Shown piece by piece: positions 1-5,535 of a DNA stretch of 7,499 nucleotides. The DNA is from an uncultured Planctomycetaceae bacterium (GTDB lineage Bacteria > Planctomycetota > Planctomycetia > Pirellulales > UBA1268): assembly GCA_903949225.1 (NCBI GenBank), contig CAJAYZ010000190.1, positions 1-7,499 on the forward strand, written 5' to 3'. The position numbers and the translations under genes were made by a program. The notes below the pieces were generated by a model that made no database searches, had not been told where the DNA came from, and worked only from the letters and a program-made list of their open reading frames with translations. Each line of letters starts with the position of its first letter. Position 1 is the stretch's first letter.

Positions 1-672
1 CACTATTCCGTCGGCACCGCCGACATCGAATACGCCTTCCCGTTCCTCGCGCCGGGGGAGTTCGGCGAGCTCGAAGGGATCGCCCACCGCGGTGATTTCG
101 ACCTCCGCAGCCACATGGAGGGAAAGCTTGTCCGCCAGGATGGCCAACTCGTCGTCGAGCAGGGGCCTGACGGCAAGCCGCGTCACCGGGGGAGCGGCAA
201 GGATCTCTCCTACTTTGACGACATCTCCCGCGAGCGCTTCGTGCCCCATGTCATCGAGCCCTCGGCTGGGGCCGACCGGGCGGTGCTCGCCTTCCTCTGC
301 GACGCCTACCACGAGGACGAGGTGCCCGATGAGGATGGCAAGCCGCGCAGCCGCACCGTTCTCAAACTTCATCCGCGCCTCGCTCCGCTCAAAGTCGCGG
401 TGCTGCCACTGGTGAAAAAGGACGGCATGCCGGAAGTCGCCATCGACCTCTACCGCAAGCTCAAGGCCCACATGCCCGCCTACTACGACGAGAAGGGCTC
501 GGTCGGCAGGCGGTATGCCCGGCAGGACGAGGCGGGGACGCCCTGGTGCCTGACGATCGACGGCCAGACGCTCACCGACGGCACCGTCACCCTCCGCGAC
601 CGCGACTCCCTCACGCAGGACCGCGTCGCGGTGGCCGAGGTCGTCGACATGCTCCGGGACCGTCTCCGATGA
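1..672 (+). CDS. glyQS: Glycine--tRNA ligase (dimeric alpha2 class II type), C-terminal part; 5' end outside window
   Basis: This cytosolic enzyme charges tRNA-Gly with glycine for translation. The reading frame is open from base 1 and ends with TGA at 670-672, giving 223 visible residues. The visible part starts in the catalytic core: GELEGIAHRGDFDLRSH (residues 22-38) matches the conserved GlyRS segment ELEGIA-R-D-DL--H. DLSYFDD (68-74) and EPSAGADRAVLAFL (86-99) follow, the latter being class II motif 3 with its Arg at 93. From about residue 127 comes the anticodon-binding domain: PLKVAVLPLVKK (129-140), GSVGRRYARQDEAGTPWC (167-184) and VTLRDRDSLTQDRV (196-209). This is the single-chain archaeal/eukaryotic-like GlyRS, not the split alpha/beta form. 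Family members run about 450-550 residues, so more than half lies upstream. The stop overlaps the next gene's ATG by 4 bp. Identification is firm; only the start is unseen. Confidence 0.95.
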   Translation, partial: HYSVGTADIEYAFPFLAPGEFGELEGIAHRGDFDLRSHMEGKLVRQDGQLVVEQGPDGKPRHRGSGKDLSYFDDISRERFVPHVIEPSAGADRAVLAFLCDAYHEDEVPDEDGKPRSRTVLKLHPRLAPLKVAVLPLVKKDGMPEVAIDLYRKLKAHMPAYYDEKGSVGRRYARQDEAGTPWCLTIDGQTLTDGTVTLRDRDSLTQDRVAVAEVVDMLRDRLR

Positions 673-1541
673 CCGCCACCGCGGAGCCCGGGCTTTCGAT
701 CGCGGCGATCCCCGCTGTCGGCACCGTCTGCTCTCTCAATGCCGATCTGCCCACGATCCTGGCCGACTACGCCGCCGGCCACTGCGACTCGATCGATCTC
801 TGGCTCGGACACGCCGAGCGCGTCCTCGAGGCCGGATCCCCGGAATCCCTCCGCGACCTCCTCGCCTCGTCGGGGATGAAGGTGTTGGCAGCGAGCTATC
901 AAGGGGGCTTGTTGACCGCCGACGGCGCGGCGGGAGAAGCCCACTGGGAGCTCTTCCGGCACCGGCTTGAGCTCTGCCACGGGCTTTCCATTCCGGTCCT
1001 CGTCGTCGCCGGCGATGCGTTCGCGCCGCTCTCGACGACTGACCTTGGCGTTATGGCGGCAAACCTCTCCACAGCCGCCGGCTTGGCGGCGGAGGCAGGG
1101 GTCAAGCTGGCGCTGGAGTTCGATGCCCGGGCGAGCTTCCCCAACAATCTCCAGTCGGCCGTGGCCCTCGTCGACCAGGTGGGGCATCCAGCCCTCGGCC
1201 TCTGCCTCGACTGGCACCACTTCACGATGGGGCCGAGCAAGGAAGCCGACCTCGGCCTCCTCACCGCCACCAACCTCTTCCATGTCCAGCTCTCGGACGT
1301 GGCTGATGTTCCGCGAGAGATGGCCAGCGACGCCGAGCGGATCCTCCCCGGCGAGGGCTCGTCGTCGCCGCAGCCCCTCCTCGCCAGACTGGCCAGAATC
1401 GGCTACTCGGGCGCCGTGAGCGTGGAACTGATGAACCCCGCCCTCTGGCATGTGCCGCCGCGGCAGTTTGGCGAGGTGGCAATGACGGCCCTCCGCCGGC
1501 TCCTCGGTCAGGCCGACATGGGGAACGGCCCGGGGCGTTGA
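669..1541 (+). CDS. Sugar phosphate isomerase/epimerase-like TIM-barrel protein (xylose isomerase-like fold)
   Basis: A 290-residue protein of the AP endonuclease 2/xylose isomerase-like TIM-barrel superfamily, probably a cytosolic metal-dependent sugar isomerase or epimerase; the substrate cannot be told from sequence. The expected metal-site residues sit on successive strands: Glu150 in LALEFDA, Asp181 and His184 in CLDWHHFTMG, His205 and Asp210 in LFHVQLSDVAD, the loop R-ILPGEG (224-230), and Glu253 in VSVELMNP. The length is normal for the family and no signal peptide is seen. The ATG at 669 was chosen because it overlaps the glycyl-tRNA synthetase stop (ATGA) and the fold begins soon after; an in-frame upstream extension to 546 lies wholly inside the synthetase gene. 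A GGGA at 656-659 may serve as ribosome binding site. Translational coupling to the synthetase is likely. Hydroxypyruvate isomerase or inosose dehydratase-type activities are alternatives. Confidence 0.88.
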   Translation: MTATAEPGLSIAAIPAVGTVCSLNADLPTILADYAAGHCDSIDLWLGHAERVLEAGSPESLRDLLASSGMKVLAASYQGGLLTADGAAGEAHWELFRHRLELCHGLSIPVLVVAGDAFAPLSTTDLGVMAANLSTAAGLAAEAGVKLALEFDARASFPNNLQSAVALVDQVGHPALGLCLDWHHFTMGPSKEADLGLLTATNLFHVQLSDVADVPREMASDAERILPGEGSSSPQPLLARLARIGYSGAVSVELMNPALWHVPPRQFGEVAMTALRRLLGQADMGNGPGR

Positions 1542-1572
1542 CGATTCCTCGCTTTCCGAGGTGGAGTAGCCG

Positions 1573-1578
1573 TAGAAT
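1573..1578 (+). promoter_or_regulatory. Possible -10 promoter element TAGAAT
   Basis: TAGAAT lies in the 85-bp gap between the TIM-barrel gene and the Gly/Trp-rich protein gene, 48 bases before the ATG at 1627. It differs from the sigma-70 consensus TATAAT at one position. No -35 is evident at 16-18 bases spacing; a TTGACG at 1538-1543 is too far upstream (29 bases). A short hairpin (CCTCG at 1547-1551 with CGAGG at 1557-1561) precedes it. A similar element occurs before hisD. Confidence 0.35.
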
Positions 1579-1626
1579 GCCGGAAGTTGTCTCGACGCTC
1601 TGATCATCCCGATCGCGGAGCTTCCC

Positions 1627-2778
1627 ATGTCCCGTCGCACCGTCGCACGTCGCCTCCTGTTCGGTCTCCTCGTGGTCGCCGCGTGTGCCATCGGCACCGC
1701 GCCCCGGGAGGCCCGGGCGTTTGATGGCCATCACGGTGGCTGCCACGGTGGCTATGGATTCGGCCACGGACGCTTTGGCCAGTGCGGCTTTGGAGGCTGG
1801 GGGGGCGGCGGCCTCGGCTGCGGTGGCAGCTGGGGTGGCTATGGCTGGGGCGTTCCCTGTTGGCCGGTGATCGGCAACGTCTCCTACGGCACCGGCTTCG
1901 CGGTCGGCGGCACGCGTTTTTGGTCGGGCACGACGGTCTTCGGTGTCCCCGCCTTTGGCGGCTGGGGCGGCTGTGGCCCTGTCTGGGGTGCTCCGGTGTG
2001 GGGCGGATGTGCTCCTGCTTGGTGTGCTCCGGCTTGGAGTGCTCCGGTGTGGGGCGGTGGCTGGGGTGGGCCCGGTTGGATCGGCAGTGGCTGGGGGGGT
2101 GCCCGCTTCGGAGGCGTTGGAGCCTGGTACGGCGGCTGGAACCGTGGCCCGGCATGGGGATGGAACCGCGGCCCTGCCCGGGGCTGGAATCGCGGCCCGG
2201 CCCCCGGCTGGGCGATCCCGTTTGCCAGCGCCGCACCGATCAGCCGGCTGCCCGTCGGGCGCGGGCTCCTCGGTGCTCCGGCGATCGACGCGGCCGTCGA
2301 GGTCGCGATCCGCACAAGCAACGCGCCAGCGAGAGCCCGGGCGGCTCGGCTTGTCGCCCTCGGCGATCGGCACCTTCGCGCTGCAGTCGATGAACCGGCG
2401 AAGCTTGCCAAGGCGATCGACGCCTACCGCCGTGCCGCGAGCATCGCCCCCGATCAACCCGATACGTTCCTCCGTCAGGCGATCGCCTTCACGGCGGCCG
2501 GGAAGGGGACGGCAGCGGCCACGGCGTTGGGCCGGGCCGTGGCGATCGACCCGCGGCTCGCAGAACAGGGCGGGGCGAAGGGGGTCGGAATTGCCGGTGC
2601 GTTTGCAGGCCGTGCTCCTGCCGATGCGGCGCTGCCACTCGTTGCCCGGAGCAGCAAAATCCTCACGCGGATCTTCGCCGATTCGACCGCGACGCCGGAG
2701 GCGCCGGCCGAAAATTGGATCGCCAATCGCTGGCTCGGGCGCGACGCCGGGCCTGTGATGGTCGCTGCCAGCCCCTGA
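1627..2778 (+). CDS. Exported Gly/Trp-rich repeat protein with C-terminal TPR-like helices, function unknown
   Basis: A 383-residue protein in three parts. Residues 1-31 are an export signal: basic MSRRTVARR, hydrophobic LLFGLLVVAA, then either signal peptidase I cleavage after ARA (29-31) or a lipobox-like VAAC (17-20) that would make it a lipoprotein. Residues 32-195 are low complexity, dominated by Gly and Trp with scattered Cys, Pro, Tyr and His, including a His/Gly-rich start (HHGGCHGGYGFGHG), an AP-(V/A)-W repeat block (118-146) and three exact-register copies of WNRGPAxG (171-194). From about 216 the protein becomes ordinary and Ala-rich, with helices resembling TPR motifs: AIDAYRRAASIAPDQPDTFL (263-282) and ALGRAVAIDPRL (300-311). 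A GGAG at 1617-1620, six bases before the ATG, supports the start. Role is unknown; a cell-surface or envelope assembly protein is a guess from composition. Confidence 0.85.
   Translation: MSRRTVARRLLFGLLVVAACAIGTAPREARAFDGHHGGCHGGYGFGHGRFGQCGFGGWGGGGLGCGGSWGGYGWGVPCWPVIGNVSYGTGFAVGGTRFWSGTTVFGVPAFGGWGGCGPVWGAPVWGGCAPAWCAPAWSAPVWGGGWGGPGWIGSGWGGARFGGVGAWYGGWNRGPAWGWNRGPARGWNRGPAPGWAIPFASAAPISRLPVGRGLLGAPAIDAAVEVAIRTSNAPARARAARLVALGDRHLRAAVDEPAKLAKAIDAYRRAASIAPDQPDTFLRQAIAFTAAGKGTAAATALGRAVAIDPRLAEQGGAKGVGIAGAFAGRAPADAALPLVARSSKILTRIFADSTATPEAPAENWIANRWLGRDAGPVMVAASP
1978..2064 (+). repeat. Degenerate repeats encoding AP(V/A)W units
   Basis: Inside the Gly/Trp-rich gene, residues 118-146 consist of repeated AP-V/A-W cores separated by one or more of G, C or S: APVWGGC, APAWC, APAWS, APVWGGGW. 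At DNA level the core recurs as gctcc(g/t)g(t/c)ttgg-like units, the central ones spaced 15 bp. The match to codon register suggests expansion by in-frame duplication within the gene. Confidence 0.7.
2137..2208 (+). repeat. Three tandem 24-bp units encoding WNRGPAxG
   Basis: Three adjacent 24-bp units encode WNRGPAWG, WNRGPARG and WNRGPAPG (residues 171-194), followed by a further Trp. Only the seventh residue of each unit changes. The units differ at synonymous positions (for example aaccgt, aaccgc, aatcgc), so the repeat is not a very recent copy or it is kept by protein-level selection. Confidence 0.85.
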
Positions 2779-2802
2779 CCTGTGGCGGGGCGGGAGGTCG
2801 GG
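2774..2802 (+). terminator. Hairpin overlapping the stop codon of the Gly/Trp-rich gene; possible weak terminator
   Basis: CCTGACCT (2774-2781) can pair with AGGTCGGG (2795-2802), an 8-bp stem with one G-U pair and a 13-base loop (gtggcggggcggg). It spans the TGA at 2776-2778. No T-tract follows; instead the sequence runs straight into a TAAGAT element. It could be a U-less terminator, an mRNA end stabiliser, or chance in GC-rich DNA. Confidence 0.3.
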
Positions 2803-2808
2803 TAAGAT
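2803..2808 (+). promoter_or_regulatory. Possible -10 promoter element TAAGAT upstream of hisD
   Basis: TAAGAT lies 43 bases before the hisD ATG at 2852 and differs from TATAAT at two positions. No -35 at normal spacing is visible; CTGACC at 2775-2780 is 22 bases away and sits in the hairpin. Its position parallels the TAGAAT before the preceding gene, which makes both slightly more believable. Confidence 0.35.
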
Positions 2809-2851
2809 TGAGCGATTGCCCCGCAACCGCTCCCCCTTCCGACCACCACCC

Positions 2852-4234
2852 ATGACGAGCGCCGCCCCCTGTGCCCGGATCGATCTGACGCTCCCCGAGG
2901 GGCGGGCCCGCCTCGAGGCGCTGCGCGGAAAACTTGTCTCCCAGGGGGACGTGATCAGCCCCGCCGGAAGGCAGAAGACCATCGACGTCTTCGGTGAGCC
3001 GCTCTCGCCGAAGCAGGTCGTGGAACGGATCTGTGCCGACGTCGCTGCCAAGGGTCTCGACGCCGTCCTCGATTACACGCGCCGGATCGATGGTATCGCC
3101 ATCCCCCGCGACGGCCTGTTTGTGGCGCCAGAGGCCCTCGCTACCGCCCACCGCGAGGTCGGTGGGGAGTTTCTCGACTCGGTGCGCCGCATCCGAGCCA
3201 ATGTGGAGCGATTCCAAAAGGCGATCCTCTCCCACGACGTCAGCGTGCCACTGGCGGGCGGCGGGTCGCTCCGCCAACGCTATCTCCCGCTCGACCGGGT
3301 TGGCGTCTGCGTGCCGGGCGGGGCAGCGGCCTACCCCTCGACACTCCTCATGACCGTCGTGCCAGCGCAGGTGGCAGGCGTCGGTGAGATCGTCGTCGTC
3401 GCCCCGCCGACAAAGTATGGCTCGGAGAATCTTCACGTTCTCGCCACCTGCCACGAACTCGGCGTCACGAAGGTGGCCCGGTGCGGTGGTGCCCAGGGCG
3501 TAGCGGCGCTCGCTCACGGCTTCCCGGCGGAGCAGGGGAGCGGCGGTCTTGTCCGCGTCGACAAGATCGTCGGCCCAGGCAACCTCTTCGTGGCCCTGGC
3601 CAAGCAGCACGTCTTCGGCACCGTCTCGATCGACTCGATCGCCGGCCCGAGCGAGATCGTGATCGTGGCCGACGAACAGGGGCATCCCGAGTACATCGCC
3701 GCCGACATGCTCGCCCAAGCGGAGCACTCCCCCGGCTCGGCGATCCTCCTGACCGCCTCGCGTCGGCTCGCCGACGCGGTCGCCGACGCGCTCGTCCGCC
3801 GGCTTGCCGTCCTCGAGCGATCCGACCTCACGCGTGACAGCCTCGAGCGCTTCTGTGGGATCGTCGTCACGGCTGACGATGCCGAGTCGGCATCCCTGGC
3901 CGACGAGCTCGCTGCCGAGCACCTCTCGATCGACACGGCCAATCCCGAGGCGACGCTGGCCTCGATCCGCCACGCCGGCGCCGCGTTCTTGGGCCCTTGG
4001 AGCCCGGTGGCGGCGGGGGATTACGCCGCCGGTCCATCGCACGTCCTTCCCACCGGCGGCACCGCCCGGTTTGCCGCCGGGCTGTCGGCCAACGAGTTTC
4101 TCCGCGGTGGAAGCGTGATCCATCTCGCCCGGGCCGATCTGGACGCGATCGCCGCCGACATCGCCCGGATCGCCGACACCGAAGGGCTCACCGCCCACCG
4201 CCGCAGCGTCGAAGCCCGGACAGCCCAACCATGA
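2852..4234 (+). CDS. hisD: Histidinol dehydrogenase
   Basis: Catalyses the last two steps of histidine biosynthesis, oxidising L-histidinol to L-histidine with two NAD+ in the cytosol, using zinc. The 460-residue length is normal or slightly long. Conserved landmarks appear in order: GVCVPGGAAAYPSTLLM (151-167), ARCGGAQGVAALA (209-221), KIVGPGN (238-244) and IAGPSEIVIVAD (263-274). The zinc ligands equivalent to E. coli Gln259, His262, Asp360 and His419 are Gln289 and His292 in AQAEHSPG, Asp390 in GDYAAGPSHVLPTGG, and His449 in GLTAHR. The catalytic Glu-His pair is Glu356-His357 in AAEHLSI. All key residues are present, so it should be active. The ATG at 2852 is preferred over an in-frame TTG at 2816, which lies only 7 bases after the -10-like element and adds an unconserved basic/Pro-rich extension. 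No other his gene is in the window. Its stop overlaps the next ATG. Confidence 0.97.
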   Translation: MTSAAPCARIDLTLPEGRARLEALRGKLVSQGDVISPAGRQKTIDVFGEPLSPKQVVERICADVAAKGLDAVLDYTRRIDGIAIPRDGLFVAPEALATAHREVGGEFLDSVRRIRANVERFQKAILSHDVSVPLAGGGSLRQRYLPLDRVGVCVPGGAAAYPSTLLMTVVPAQVAGVGEIVVVAPPTKYGSENLHVLATCHELGVTKVARCGGAQGVAALAHGFPAEQGSGGLVRVDKIVGPGNLFVALAKQHVFGTVSIDSIAGPSEIVIVADEQGHPEYIAADMLAQAEHSPGSAILLTASRRLADAVADALVRRLAVLERSDLTRDSLERFCGIVVTADDAESASLADELAAEHLSIDTANPEATLASIRHAGAAFLGPWSPVAAGDYAAGPSHVLPTGGTARFAAGLSANEFLRGGSVIHLARADLDAIAADIARIADTEGLTAHRRSVEARTAQP

Positions 4235-4422
4235 ACAGGATCGGCTCGATGGACACAGGCGTCTTCTTCGTCGGTATGAGCACGCTGTCGCTGATCAACG
4301 CCGGGCTCGCCCAGGCGAAGAATCGCAGCGGCCTCTTGTGGTGGTTTTTCTCGCTGTTCCTCGGCCCAATCGCCACCTTTCTGATCGTCGTCCTCCCGAA
4401 AGTGCCTCCGTCGATCGAGTGA
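4231..4422 (+). CDS. Small (63-residue) membrane protein, translationally coupled to hisD
   Basis: A 63-residue protein whose ATG overlaps the hisD stop (ATGA at 4231-4234). A hydrophobic stretch at about 10-27 (VFFVGMSTLSLINAGLAQ) is followed by the polar turn AKNRSG (29-34) and a clear membrane segment at about 35-56 (LLWWFFSLFLGPIATFLIVV), then LPKVPPSIE. The pattern of a short basic Gly/Ser/Arg turn, a Trp/Phe/Leu-rich helix with a GPIA core and a terminal LPK resembles the many small uncharacterised bacterial inner-membrane proteins with a LW-LLGL-LGPIALLI-like helix. That resemblance is from memory, not from a search. A second ATG at 4249 (MDTG) could be the true start. No function can be assigned, and coupling to hisD need not mean a role in histidine synthesis. 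The ribosome binding site is weak (CGGA at 4216-4219), consistent with coupled translation. Confidence 0.75.
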   Translation: MNRIGSMDTGVFFVGMSTLSLINAGLAQAKNRSGLLWWFFSLFLGPIATFLIVVLPKVPPSIE

Positions 4423-4468
4423 TTTTCCATCTGCCGGATGCCGACCGATTTCCTCCGGAACCACGTTC

Positions 4469-5488
4469 ATGTCCTGCTCCGTCAGTTCCTCCCTTGTCGC
4501 AACCGGCCGCTGCGCGGCCATGATCGTCGCCGCATCGCTTCTCGCCCTGCCGATTGAAGCCGCGGAACCTGCGGCTACCGAGCAGGCCTCGGTCCCGCCG
4601 GCGCCCGCCGGTTGGAAGCTCGCCTGGAACGACGAGTTCGCCGGGGAGGCGATCGATGAGAGCAAGTGGGGCTTCGACGTCGGCAACGGCTTTTACAACT
4701 ACGACGCGAAGCAGTGGATCCACGGCTGGGGCAACGACGAACTCCAGTCCTACACGCGTGATCCCGACAACGCCTTCGTGAAGGGGGGCTCGCTCCACAT
4801 CCGGGCGCTCAAAGAATCGCGCGACGGCTTCGGTTACACCTCGGCCCGGCTGCGGACCCGGGCCAAGGATGGCACGAATCTCTTCAGCCAAGCCTACGGG
4901 CGCTTTGAGTTCCGAGCGAAACTGCCGCTCGGCCAGGGAATCTGGCCGGCGCTGTGGCTGCTGCCGGAAGGGAGCGAGTATGGCGGGTGGGCGGCCTCGG
5001 GGGAGATCGACATCCTCGAGACGAAGGGGCAGGAGCCGAAGCGGATCCAAGGCGCGCTCCACTTTGGCGGCCGCTGGCCCGCCAACACGTTCACCGTCGG
5101 CGAGCACTTCTTCGACGCAGGCTCGATCGCCGACTTTCACGTCTACGCCCTCGAATGGAACCCCGGCGAAATGCACTGGGAGGTCGACGGCAAGGTGTAT
5201 GCCACGATGAACTCGTGGTGGAGCACGGGCCGGGCCGACGAGAAGGGGGGCGTTGCCCCGCAAGCCGAAGCCGATCTCAATCCCTGGCCAGCGCCGTTCG
5301 ACAAGCCGTTCCAGGTGCTGATCAATCTCGCCGTCGGTGGAAAGTTTCTCGGAAATCCCGATGCCACGACACCGTTCCCGGCCGAGATGGAAGTTGATTA
5401 CGTCCGTGTCTACGAGCGCACCGGCCCCAAGCCTGCCCTCGTGCCCAGGGGCAACGGGAAGCTCCCGTTTGCCCCCCCGGCCCGTTGA
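4469..5488 (+). CDS. Secreted glycoside hydrolase family 16 beta-glucanase (laminarinase-like)
   Basis: A 339-residue secreted enzyme expected to cleave beta-1,3- or mixed beta-1,3/1,4-glucans with retention of configuration. A signal peptide covers residues 1 to about 31 (Arg14, then hydrophobic AAMIVAASLLALPIEA). The GH16 jelly-roll spans about 49-316, opening with WKLAWNDEF (49-57), which starts the family fold, and the substrate-cleft segment WGNDELQSYT (87-96). The catalytic motif is GEIDILE (178-184): Glu179 nucleophile, Asp181 helper, Glu184 acid/base. The ExDxxE spacing is the beta-bulge form typical of laminarinases and agarases, not the ExDxE form of lichenases and xyloglucan transferases. 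IWPALWLLP (158-166) and VDYVRVYE (309-316) complete the fold. No carbohydrate-binding module is present. The ATG at 4469 keeps the whole signal peptide; a later ATG at 4520 would remove its basic end. It starts 46 bases after the small membrane protein. Exact substrate is inferred. Confidence 0.93.
   Translation: MSCSVSSSLVATGRCAAMIVAASLLALPIEAAEPAATEQASVPPAPAGWKLAWNDEFAGEAIDESKWGFDVGNGFYNYDAKQWIHGWGNDELQSYTRDPDNAFVKGGSLHIRALKESRDGFGYTSARLRTRAKDGTNLFSQAYGRFEFRAKLPLGQGIWPALWLLPEGSEYGGWAASGEIDILETKGQEPKRIQGALHFGGRWPANTFTVGEHFFDAGSIADFHVYALEWNPGEMHWEVDGKVYATMNSWWSTGRADEKGGVAPQAEADLNPWPAPFDKPFQVLINLAVGGKFLGNPDATTPFPAEMEVDYVRVYERTGPKPALVPRGNGKLPFAPPAR
5448..5475 (+). terminator. Strong hairpin in the last codons of the GH16 gene; possible terminator or mRNA 3'-end structure
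   Basis: GGGGCAACGGG (5448-5458) pairs with CCCGTTTGCCCC (5464-5475) over 11 bp with a single-base bulge and a 5-base loop (aagct). It ends 10 bases before the stop codon at 5486. It is the strongest hairpin I noticed in the window. No T-tract follows (cccggcccgttga), so rho-independent termination is uncertain; transcript stabilisation between the GH16 and propeller genes is an alternative. Confidence 0.4.
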
Positions 5489-5535
5489 ATGGACGATACG
5501 AGGCCAACAAGAAGACCTGACTGCGAGGGAGATCA

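Noticed and set aside
1547..1561. Short hairpin CCTCG-ctttc-CGAGG after the TIM-barrel gene as a terminator
   Set aside because: Only five base pairs and no T-tract, so too weak to list as a terminator.
1538..1578. TTGACG plus TAGAAT as a full sigma-70 promoter
   Set aside because: The spacing is 29 bases, far beyond the usual 16-18; TTGACG also overlaps the preceding stop codon.
483..1697. 404-residue open frame on the - strand
   Set aside because: It lies opposite the GlyRS and TIM-barrel genes, is Arg/Gly/His-rich without any domain, and is explained by high GC at codon third positions.
1968..2215. Repetitive DNA that might suggest a CRISPR array or satellite
   Set aside because: Units are short, contiguous, degenerate and in codon register inside an open frame; there are no spacers of uniform length.
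2816..2851. Upstream TTG start adding 12 residues to HisD
   Set aside because: The extra residues are not HisD-like and the TTG is only 7 bases after the -10-like element, which would require a nearly leaderless transcript.
1261..3051. 596-residue open frame on the - strand
   Set aside because: It spans parts of three well-supported + strand genes; the translation is a low-complexity Pro/Arg/Thr mirror of the Gly/Trp-rich region with no recognisable domain.
2663..4228. 521-residue open frame on the - strand
   Set aside because: It is the antisense shadow of hisD, which carries every catalytic residue on the + strand.
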